Shown here: piece after piece, positions 18,110 through 24,657 of the stretch
Numbering within the stretch: the first letter of the stretch is position 1
Layout of the letters: each line of letters opens with the position of its first letter
From: an uncultured Clostridia bacterium
Lineage (GTDB): Bacteria; Bacillota; Clostridia; Christensenellales; Borkfalkiaceae
DNA: 64,000 bases
Assembly (NCBI GenBank): GCA_947628675.1
Contig: CANRAR010000001.1
Location: forward strand, 150,283-214,282
Direction of reading: 5' to 3'
Notes under the pieces: model-generated
Told to the model about the DNA's origin: nothing
What the model saw: the letters and a program-made list of their open reading frames with translations, nothing else
The model's database searches: none
Program-made: the position numbers and the translations under genes

Positions 18110-18300
18110 AACGCACAGCAATCACGGGCGTAGAGAAAAGAGATGCGTTCAATAAATTGAGTGCAGGAAGCAGGAGCGAGCACTCAAAAACGCGAGCGTA
18201 GAGAAAAGAGAAACTCTCAACAAATTGAGTGCAAAAAACGCGAGCGCGAGAAAAGGCGAACTCAAAAAGTTGAGCACGACAATTGTGCAATGAAGAGAAT
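18110..18300 (+). repeat. degenerate tandem repeats downstream of GH43
   Basis: About three imperfect units of 48-68 nt, each containing GCGAGCGTAGAGAAAAGAG and AAATTGAGTGCA-like segments (18125-18190, 18190-18240, 18240-18285). No coding potential is seen. Confidence 0.6.
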
Positions 18301-18381
18301 GCAAATGCGTGGTAAATTCATTGCAAAAGCAGAGCAAATGCAAATCAAAGAGGGAGTCGCCCGAGCGGGCGGCTCCCAAAA

Positions 18382-18452
18382 TTTTGTTCCCGCGCGCCGC
18401 GCCGCCGCCTCCCCCTACGGGGGAGGCGGCGGCGCGGCGCGCGGGAACAAAA
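18382..18452. terminator. 34-bp perfect inverted repeat, bidirectional terminator
   Basis: Arms 18382-18415 and 18419-18452 are perfectly complementary with a TAC loop. The outer ends supply TTTT on either strand. It lies between convergent genes (GH43 plus, tmcAL minus). The stem is much longer than a normal terminator. Confidence 0.8.
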
Positions 18453-18720
18453 AAATAAAAAAATAATGTCACATATCCCAAAAAGAAAAAGGAAAGTATG
18501 GTAAAATGAAAACGATCGGAAGCGCGTAAAAAACTCAAAGCCGAAAAAGCCGACCCCGAAAAAACCGAAAGCATAAAAACGCGAAAAGCAAAAATCGAAG
18601 AGTAAAATTCTAAAAACAAAAACCGAAAAATAAAAATTCAAGAATAAAAATTCAAGAACAAAAACCGAAGGACAAAAATCGAAAAAATCGAAAAGAAAAA
18701 CTAAAAAACAAAAAGCGCAA
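18453..18720. repeat. A-rich low-complexity tract
   Basis: The plus strand is dominated by short A-rich units such as AAAAATCGAA, AAAAACCGAA and AAAAATTCAAGAA repeated every 10-16 nt. No gene. It lies just downstream of the tmcAL stop on the minus strand. Confidence 0.6.
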
Positions 18721-18721
18721 A

Positions 18722-19903
18722 TCAGACAAAGAGTGTGGCGGCGTCGCTCTCAACGCGGGAGGTGAGGGCGGCGTAGAGTCGCGCGGCTTTGAGGTCGGTA
18801 TCCAAACAGGCGCGCGCCGTCTTATCGAGGCGGGCGATGTCGCTTTTCTTTACGAGCACGGGGAGTTTGCCCGCGGCGAGGGCGGAAAAAATTTCCTCGG
18901 CGCCCTCCTTCTTCACGGCGAGCACGTTGCAGTAGAGGGGGGAGGCGAGAAAGTCGCGCACGGCCTTCAGGGTGACGCCCAAAAAATTCTGCGCGAGGAT
19001 GCGCTTGATGCGCGCCCGTGTGTAGCGCTTGGAGACCACCTTTTCGAGGAGGGCATCGTAATCGGGCGTGGTTTGGGAGAGTGTTTTGAGGCGGTTCTCG
19101 AGCCCCTCCGCGCAGTCGGGCGAAAGAGAAATTTGCTCCGCGGAAGTTACGGCGAGGGCGCACATCGCGGCGGTCTTGAAACCCGCGGGGGCGCGCATGG
19201 GGCAGTCGTCGAAGACGGGGGCGGGTACGTTCTTTCTGATGAGGCGGCGGTACTTTTTGAAGTCGCCCATCGCAAGGCGCAAGGAGGCCGCGGAGGAGAA
19301 GTCGGCGCGCAGAATTTCTTCGCCGTAGCCGCCGCCCATGCGCGGGATGGGCAGGGGCTCCATCTTGCTCTTCTCTGTAAGCAGCGCGTGGCAGTACTCG
19401 CCGCCCAAGATGTTGTTGGGAGAGACGAGGAGGGCTTCGTCGATCTCGGGGTGCAGCGCGGAGAGGGCGGCGTTGCGCGCACGGATGTACGAGCCGCCGT
19501 CCGCCATGTTCTCTTTGAGCGCCGCCTTGAAGGCCTTGTCCTCGGAGGCGAGCGCCCTGCCGAGGGCGAGGAAATCCTCCTTCGTGCCGCTCTCGCACCC
19601 GAAGGCGAGCGTACTGACGGCGGGGATCGCCGAGAGGATATGCACGGCGCCCTGCGCGAAGAGTTCGGCGGGGGAGACGGCAAAGGAAACGGGCAGTTCT
19701 ATTACGACGTCCGCGCCGCCCAAGATCGCATGGCGGGCGCGCGTGTACTTGCCCGCGACGGCGGCTTCGCCCCGCTGGGTGAAATCTCCGCTCATGATGC
19801 AGAGAATTTTATCGCACCCGCTCGCCTCGCGGATGCGCCCGAGTTGATACGCGTGTCCGTTGTGGAAGGGATTATATTCCGAGATGACCGCACAAAATTT
19901 CAT
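18722..19903 (-). CDS. tmcAL: tRNA(Met) cytidine acetate ligase
   Basis: 393 residues, cytosolic. The nucleotidyltransferase signature is at the N-terminus: ISEYNPFHNGH (about 7-17), MSGDFTQRGE near 38-47, and ADVVIELP. In Bacillus TmcAL (YlbM) activates acetate with ATP and acetylates C34 of elongator tRNA-Met (ac4C), tuning AUA/AUG decoding. Length matches the family. Divergent from pta-ackA; acetate is the substrate of TmcAL and a product of Pta-AckA, a fitting though possibly accidental neighbourhood. The ribosome site is weak (GGTG). Confidence 0.9.
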   Translation of the reverse strand: MKFCAVISEYNPFHNGHAYQLGRIREASGCDKILCIMSGDFTQRGEAAVAGKYTRARHAILGGADVVIELPVSFAVSPAELFAQGAVHILSAIPAVSTLAFGCESGTKEDFLALGRALASEDKAFKAALKENMADGGSYIRARNAALSALHPEIDEALLVSPNNILGGEYCHALLTEKSKMEPLPIPRMGGGYGEEILRADFSSAASLRLAMGDFKKYRRLIRKNVPAPVFDDCPMRAPAGFKTAAMCALAVTSAEQISLSPDCAEGLENRLKTLSQTTPDYDALLEKVVSKRYTRARIKRILAQNFLGVTLKAVRDFLASPLYCNVLAVKKEGAEEIFSALAAGKLPVLVKKSDIARLDKTARACLDTDLKAARLYAALTSRVESDAATLFV

Positions 19904-19921
19904 TTTTTCACCGCGCGCGCC

Positions 19922-19950
19922 TTTACAATTTCCCCAAAAGGGTGTATAAT
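19922..19950 (+). promoter_or_regulatory. promoter of pta-ackA
   Basis: TTTACA (19922-19927), 17-bp spacer, TATAAT (19945-19950). Leader of about 66 nt to the ATG at 20024. Confidence 0.75.
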
Positions 19951-20023
19951 ATAGGAAAATATTTCCCGTGCATTATTATACACGATGTGCGGCGAAAAAT
20001 AAAGTGGAACGGAGAAAAAAATC

Positions 20024-21061
20024 ATGGCGTTTATGGACAAGGTAAAGTCGTTCGGCAGAAAAGTGATGGAGAGCGGCACCATCATCGAAACGATCAAGGA
20101 AAAGGCCGCGGCCGTCGATAAGAAGATCGTCCTCTGCGAGGGCGAGGACAGGCGCGTCGTCGAAGCGGCGTACATCTGCACCCGCGATAAGATCGCGCGC
20201 ATCGTGCTGCTCGGCAATGCCGACCAGATCAAAGTGAACAATCCCGAGATCAACCTCGAGGGCGTGGAGATCATCGACCCTGCGACGTCGCCCAAACTCG
20301 AGGAATACGCGGCGCTCCTCTACGAACTGCGCAAGGCGAAGGGCATGACGGAGGAGGAGGCCAAGGAGCAGGCGAAGGACGCGACGTTCTTCGGCGCTTT
20401 GATGCTCAAGAGCGGCGATGCGGACGGGCTCGTCTCGGGCGCCTGCCATTCGACGGCGAACACGCTCCGCCCCGGGCTTCAAATCATTAAAACGGCGCCC
20501 GGCGTTGCCGCGGTCTCGAGTTTTATGATCATGTCGGGCTCCAACAGATATGTGGAGGACAACGTGTTGGTGTTTGCAGACTGCGGCCTCAACCCCACCT
20601 ACACGGCGGAGGGGCTCGCCGACTGCGCCATCGCCACGGCGAAGAGCGCCAAGGAGATCGCGGGCATCGAGCCCCGCGTCGCCATGCTCTCCTTCTCCAC
20701 GAAGGGAAGCGCCAAGCACGATAACGTCACCCTCGTGCAGGAGGCGACCCGCATCGCAAAGGAGAAGGCGCCGGAACTTACCCTCGACGGCGAACTGCAA
20801 TTCGACGCCGCCCTCGTGCCCGAAGTCGCAGCCCTGAAAGCACCCGATTCCAAGGTGGCGGGTCACGCCAACGTGCTCATCTTCCCCGACCTGCAATCGG
20901 GCAACATCGGCTACAAGATCGCAGAGCGCCTCGGCGGCTTCCAAGCCATCGGCCCCATCTGCCAAGGGTTTGCAAAGCCCCTCAACGACCTCTCGCGCGG
21001 TTGCAAATCTTCGGACATCGTGTGCGCGGTCGCCATCACCGCCATCCAAGCGGTGCAATAA
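20024..21061 (+). CDS. pta: phosphate acetyltransferase
   Basis: 345 residues, cytosolic. Catalyses acetyl-CoA + phosphate to acetyl phosphate + CoA. Family features: KIVLCEGEDRRVVEAA near the N-terminus, FFGALMLKSGDADGLVSGAC, STANTLRPGLQIIKT, a phosphate/CoA site around SSFMIMSGS, VLFSTKGSAKHD-like MLSFSTKGSAKHD, and the C-terminal NVLIFPDLQSGNIGYK. Single-domain (short) Pta of the Clostridia type. It leads a two-gene unit with ackA 44 nt downstream, making ATP by substrate-level phosphorylation during fermentation to acetate. Confidence 0.96.
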   Translation: MAFMDKVKSFGRKVMESGTIIETIKEKAAAVDKKIVLCEGEDRRVVEAAYICTRDKIARIVLLGNADQIKVNNPEINLEGVEIIDPATSPKLEEYAALLYELRKAKGMTEEEAKEQAKDATFFGALMLKSGDADGLVSGACHSTANTLRPGLQIIKTAPGVAAVSSFMIMSGSNRYVEDNVLVFADCGLNPTYTAEGLADCAIATAKSAKEIAGIEPRVAMLSFSTKGSAKHDNVTLVQEATRIAKEKAPELTLDGELQFDAALVPEVAALKAPDSKVAGHANVLIFPDLQSGNIGYKIAERLGGFQAIGPICQGFAKPLNDLSRGCKSSDIVCAVAITAIQAVQ

Positions 21062-21105
21062 TTTGTCGCCGCACAAAAAATAACGCGCAAAAAGGAGAGC
21101 GTTCC

Positions 21106-22299
21106 ATGAAAATTCTGGTCATCAACGCGGGCAGTTCCTCGCTCAAATATCAACTCATCGACATGGAGACGGAGGAAGTTCTCGCCAAGGGAGGGTGCGA
21201 GCGCATCGGCATCGACGGCGGCAAACTCACCCACAAGGCGCACGGACAGACCTTCGTCATCGAGCAAAACCTTCCCGATCACACCGTCGCCATCTCCCTC
21301 GTCCTCAAAGAACTCGTGGACGGGAAGGCGGGCGTCATCTCCTCGATGGACGAGATCGACGCCGTGGGGCACCGCGTGGTCGCCTCGGGCGAGGCATTTA
21401 CCAAGACGACGCTCGTCACCGACGAAGTGATGGAGACGATGGAGGAGATCAAGGAACTTGCGCCCCTCCACAATCCCGCCGCCATTTTGGGCGTCAACGC
21501 CTGCCGCGCCGTGATGCCGGGCAAGAAGATGGCGCTCGTGTTTGACACCTCCTTCCATGCGACGATGCCCGACTATGCGCACCTCTACGCCATCGACTAC
21601 GACGACTACAAGACGTACAAGGTGAGAAAGTACGGCGCGCACGGCACTTCGCACAAATACGTTTCGCAGGCGGCGGCGGAGTATCTCGGCAAGAAGCCCG
21701 AGGAGCTGAAGATCGTCACTTGCCATTTGGGCAACGGCTCCTCCATCTCGGCGGTGGACGGCGGCAAGTGCATCGATACCTCGATGGGCTTCACGCCCCT
21801 CGCGGGCGTTCCCATGGGGACGCGCAGCGGCGACATCGATTACGCCGCCGTGGAATTTCTATGCCGCAAGAAGGGCATGACGATGGCGGAGGGGCTCAAC
21901 TATCTCAACAAGAAGTGCGGGATGCTCGGCGTTTCGGGCGTCTCTTCCGACTTCCGCGATCTCACCGCAGCGGCGGACGCGGGCAACTACCGCGCCAAAC
22001 TCGCGCTCGAGATGTTCGCCTATTCGTGCAAGAAGTACGTGGGCGCCTACATGGCGGCTCTCGGCGGGCTGGACGTCATCGTGTTTACGGCGGGCGTCGG
22101 CGAGAACACGCCCTCGGTGCGCGCGGACATCTGCCACGGGCTCGAGGCATTCGGCGTGAAGATGGACGACAAGAAGAATGAGTACGAGAACGACGGCGCC
22201 ATCCACGACCTCTCGGCGAGGGGTTCCAAGGTGAAGATCCTCGTCATTCCCACCAACGAAGAGCTCGTCATCGCGCGCGAGACGGCCGCCCTCCTCTGA
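21106..22299 (+). CDS. ackA: acetate kinase
   Basis: 397 residues, cytosolic. Converts acetyl phosphate + ADP to acetate + ATP. Motifs: VINAGSSSLKYQLID at the start, VGHRVVASGE, LAPLHNPAAI, FDTSFHATMP, RKYGAHGTSHKYV, CHLGNGSSISAV, DTSMGFTPLAGVPMGTRSGD and FTAGVGENT. The start is the ATG at 21106 behind AAAGGAGAG; an earlier in-frame ATG at 21001 is inside pta. With pta it forms the acetate/ATP-yielding branch. Confidence 0.97.
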   Translation: MKILVINAGSSSLKYQLIDMETEEVLAKGGCERIGIDGGKLTHKAHGQTFVIEQNLPDHTVAISLVLKELVDGKAGVISSMDEIDAVGHRVVASGEAFTKTTLVTDEVMETMEEIKELAPLHNPAAILGVNACRAVMPGKKMALVFDTSFHATMPDYAHLYAIDYDDYKTYKVRKYGAHGTSHKYVSQAAAEYLGKKPEELKIVTCHLGNGSSISAVDGGKCIDTSMGFTPLAGVPMGTRSGDIDYAAVEFLCRKKGMTMAEGLNYLNKKCGMLGVSGVSSDFRDLTAAADAGNYRAKLALEMFAYSCKKYVGAYMAALGGLDVIVFTAGVGENTPSVRADICHGLEAFGVKMDDKKNEYENDGAIHDLSARGSKVKILVIPTNEELVIARETAALL

Positions 22300-22336
22300 T
22301 TTTTCGCAAAATCCGTAAAACCGACGCGAAAAACGA

Positions 22337-22365
22337 TTGACAGGAAGGCGTAAATCAAATATAAT
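22337..22365 (+). promoter_or_regulatory. promoter of DUF177-rpmF
   Basis: TTGACA (22337-22342), 17-bp spacer, TATAAT (22360-22365). Predicted start about 22372, roughly 4 nt before the ATG at 22376. Confidence 0.75.
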
Positions 22366-22375
22366 TAACAAGTCC

Positions 22376-22774
22376 ATGATTCCCCAAATAGACGTGCGGA
22401 ACTGTGTCGCGCGGAAAAGTTATGCGGGCGAACTCGAATTTTCCTTCGCCGCGGAGGACGAACTATTGGATATTCCGTTCGTCTCCTTTGCTTCTCCCGT
22501 CACGGCGCACCTCCGCTACGAGATCTTCGAGGACGATGCGGTGGAAGTGAAGGGCACGGTCTCGTTCACCCTGCGGGGCGAATGTTCGAGGTGCCTTACG
22601 GAGACGGAGGAGACCTTCTCCCACGAGGCGGAAGCCCTGTTTCTTCCCGCCGAGCCCCTCGGAGAGGAGTACGGCTATTCGGGCGGTGTGGTGGACTTAA
22701 AGGAGTTCTTGCGGGATACGGTGGCGTTCGCGCTCCCCGCGCGGCTCCTGTGCGAAACCTGCAAAGAGGAATAA
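22376..22774 (+). CDS. DUF177 (YceD) family protein
   Basis: 132 residues from the ATG at 22376, cytosolic. Two Cys pairs (GECSRCLTE near 66-71 and LLCETCKEE at the C-terminus) and the VDLKEFLRDTVAFALP segment are typical of YceD/DUF177. The gene is almost always found just before rpmF. In E. coli and plants the family is needed for normal 23S rRNA accumulation; in this lineage it is inferred to act in large-subunit assembly. The ATG is only a few bases from the predicted transcription start. Confidence 0.88.
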   Translation: MIPQIDVRNCVARKSYAGELEFSFAAEDELLDIPFVSFASPVTAHLRYEIFEDDAVEVKGTVSFTLRGECSRCLTETEETFSHEAEALFLPAEPLGEEYGYSGGVVDLKEFLRDTVAFALPARLLCETCKEE

Positions 22775-22798
22775 TGACACAAAGTGAGGTAAAGAAAG

Positions 22799-22987
22799 AT
22801 GGCGGTTCCCAAGAGTAAACAATCGAAGAGCAGAACAAACAAGCGCTTCGCCAACTACAAGGCGACGGCGGCGACCCTTGTGGAGTGCCCGCACTGCCAC
22901 GAGTTGAAGGTCGCGCATCAGGTCTGCAAGAACTGCGGCTACTACGACGGCAAGGAAGTCGTCGCACAAAAAGAAGAGAAGAAATAA
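22799..22987 (+). CDS. rpmF: 50S ribosomal protein L32
   Basis: 62 residues. Starts MAVPKSKQSKSRTNKRF, the classic L32 N-terminus. Two CxxC pairs (CPHCHE and CKNCGYYDGK) show the zinc-binding form. It follows DUF177 by 24 nt with GAGGT as ribosome site, and a terminator lies immediately downstream. Confidence 0.97.
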   Translation: MAVPKSKQSKSRTNKRFANYKATAATLVECPHCHELKVAHQVCKNCGYYDGKEVVAQKEEKK

Positions 22988-22991
22988 GTAC

Positions 22992-23016
22992 AAAAGCGGA
23001 CAATGCGTCCGCTTTT
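22992..23016 (+). terminator. terminator after rpmF
   Basis: AAAAGCGGAC, loop AATGC, GTCCGCTTTT. Confidence 0.85.
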
Positions 23017-23035
23017 TGTTCACGGGGAGTAGAGT

Positions 23036-23677
23036 ATGAACAAGACGGCGTTTTTCAATCTTTCGTACGGGGTGTACCTCTGCACGACGTGGGACGAAGG
23101 CAAGCCCGTGGGTTGCGTCGCCAACAGCGCGATGCAGGTGACTTCGGAGCCCGCCACCATTGCGGTGAGCCTCAACCGCGTCAACCACACGCACAAGTGC
23201 GTGGAGGAGACGGGGTACTTCACCGTGTGCGTCCTCGGCGAGAAGTGCGACCCGCAGCTTATCGGAACGTTTGGGTTCCGCTCCTCGCGCGACGTCGATA
23301 AATTCGAAAAGACGCCCTACGCCGTACGCGGCAAGATGCCCGTGCCCGACGGGTGCCTCTGCTACTTCGCCTGCAAGGTGGTGAGCAAGATGGAGACCTC
23401 CACGCACACCGTGTTCCTCGGCGAAGTGTACGACGCCGAAGTTCTGCACGGCGGCAAGCCCATGACGTACGCCTACTATCATCAGGTGTTGAAGGGCAAG
23501 ACGAGCGTCAACGCGCCCACCTATGTCGAGCAGGAGAAAAAAGAGGGCGGGAAGCGGTACGTCTGCAAAGTGTGCGGCTATGAGTACGACGGGGATATTC
23601 CCTTTGAGGATCTGCCCGAGGACTGGACGTGCCCCCTGTGCGGCGTCGGCAAGGAGATGTTCGAGGCGGTGGAATAG
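23036..23677 (+). CDS. hrb: flavin reductase-rubredoxin fusion (high-molecular-weight rubredoxin)
   Basis: 213 residues, cytosolic. Residues 1-155 are an FMN-binding flavin-reductase-like domain ([34 protein letters not shown]). Residues 165-213 are a rubredoxin: [20 protein letters not shown] followed by [11 protein letters not shown], with both CxxC iron ligands. In Moorella, Hrb passes electrons from NADH to flavodiiron protein for oxygen or NO reduction; here the same oxygen-defence role is inferred. Good ribosome site GGGGAG. Single gene between terminators. Confidence 0.93.
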   Translation: MNKTAFFNLSYGVYLCTTWDEGKPVGCVANSAMQVTSEPATIAVSLNRVNHTHKCVEETGYFTVCVLGEKCDPQLIGTFGFRSSRDVDKFEKTPYAVRGKMPVPDGCLCYFACKVVSKMETSTHTVFLGEVYDAEVLHGGKPMTYAYYHQVLKGKTSVNAPTYVEQEKKEGGKRYVCKVCGYEYDGDIPFEDLPEDWTCPLCGVGKEMFEAVE

Positions 23678-23702
23678 GGAGGGGATTAATGTTGCCCCTC
23701 AT

Positions 23703-23743
23703 TCGGAAAAGGCTCCTCATATCATACGGTCGCCTTTTCCGAA
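23703..23743 (+). terminator. hairpin after hrb
   Basis: TTCGGAAAAGGC (23703-23714) pairs with GCCTTTTCCGAA (23732-23743). The 3' arm contains TTTT. A further CCCCCTCCCC-type hairpin lies at 23767-23800. Confidence 0.6.
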
Positions 23744-23919
23744 AACCACAAGGAAGGTCCCCTGTGTCCCCCTCCCCGCGGCGAAACCGCGGGGAGGGGG
23801 ATATTTTTGGCATTTTCGCGCGTGTTGCAGGGCACAAACGGGGAGGGGGATATTTTTAAGGTGCACGTGAGTGTGAGGGAGAAAAAACGGCGGGAGCCGT
23901 ATTTTTTTGCGGGAAATTG

Positions 23920-23975
23920 TTGACAATTACCCTGCGGGGGTATATAATAAAAAAGAAGATACCCATTAGGGGTAT
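23920..23975 (+). promoter_or_regulatory. copper-regulated promoter with two CsoR-type operators
   Basis: TTGACA (23920-23925), 17-bp spacer, TATAAT (23943-23948). A GC-rich dyad TACCCTGCGGGGGTA fills the spacer (23928-23942). A second, ATACCC-ATTA-GGGGTAT, lies downstream (23959-23975). Both match the TACCC...GGGTA consensus of CsoR operators, so apo-CsoR would block polymerase and Cu(I) would release it. Confidence 0.82.
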
Positions 23976-24030
23976 TTGGAGAAACGGTACGGAAAGAGAA
24001 GAAAGAGAAGAAAGGAAGGGAAGGAAAGGA

Positions 24031-24262
24031 AACTGCTTTTATGAAGAGGAAAGACGTACGGTGCGCTGTTCGTAAGGCGAGAGAAAGAAACTGCTTTTAT
24101 GAAGAGGAAAGACGTACGGTGCGCTGTTCGTAAGGCGAGAGAAAGAAACTGCTTTTATGAAGAGGAAAGACGTACGGTGCGCTGTTCGTAAGGCGAGAGA
24201 AAGAAACAGTTGTTATGAAGAGGAAAGACGTACGGTGCGCTGTTCGTAAGGCGAGAAAAAAT
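24031..24262 (+). repeat. four 58-bp tandem repeats in the csoR leader
   Basis: Copies begin at 24031, 24089, 24147 and 24205. The first three are identical over 58 bp; the fourth differs in AGTTGT for TGCTTT near its start. They lie between the CsoR-type promoter and csoR, so they should be transcribed in the leader. Each copy contains TTTTATGAAGAGGAAAGACG. Confidence 0.92.
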
Positions 24263-24290
24263 AAATTGTAGTTCAAAAGGAGAGAAAGAG

Positions 24291-24656
24291 ATGGATCATA
24301 GTTCGGTAGAAGAAAAAAGCGCGGTTTGCTGCTGTGAAGGGGACAAGGCAGAAGTGGAAAGCGGGAATTGCTGCTGCGGGGAGCGCAAGACGGTGCGCTC
24401 TTCCGAGGAAAAGAAGGAATTGACGATCCGCATCAACCGCATCGCGGGGCAACTCGGCGGCGTGAAGCGCATGGTGGAGGAGGACAAGTACTGCGAGGAT
24501 GTTCTGGTGCAACTTGCCGCCGTCGATAAGGCGGTGAGGAGCCTCACGGCGCTCATCTTGACGCGGCATATGCACCGCTGCATCGTGCGCGACGTGCAGA
24601 GCGGCGACGTGGATGCGCTCGACGGCGTCGCCGAACTCTTTAAGCGGTTTATCTGA
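24291..24656 (+). CDS. csoR: CsoR-type copper-sensing repressor
   Basis: 121 residues. All-helical CsoR/RcnR fold: RINRIAGQLGGVKRMVEED, then KYCEDVLVQLAAVDKAVRSL and TRHMHRC. The Cu(I) ligands correspond to Cys in KYCED plus His and Cys in HMHRC, the C-H-C set of true CsoR. An N-terminal extension of about 40 residues adds Cys runs (CCC twice), not part of the core family and possibly an extra metal site. The two operators upstream and copA 1 nt downstream confirm copper control. Ribosome site AAAGGAGAG. Confidence 0.93.
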   Translation: MDHSSVEEKSAVCCCEGDKAEVESGNCCCGERKTVRSSEEKKELTIRINRIAGQLGGVKRMVEEDKYCEDVLVQLAAVDKAVRSLTALILTRHMHRCIVRDVQSGDVDALDGVAELFKRFI

Positions 24657-24657
24657 G

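Noticed and set aside
24031..24262. Possible CRISPR array
   Set aside because: The whole 58-bp unit repeats with no variable spacers, and no cas genes are present.
24613..24657. Earlier in-frame ATG for copA
   Set aside because: Lies inside csoR and adds 15 residues unrelated to the metal-binding domain; the ATG at 24658 directly follows the csoR stop.
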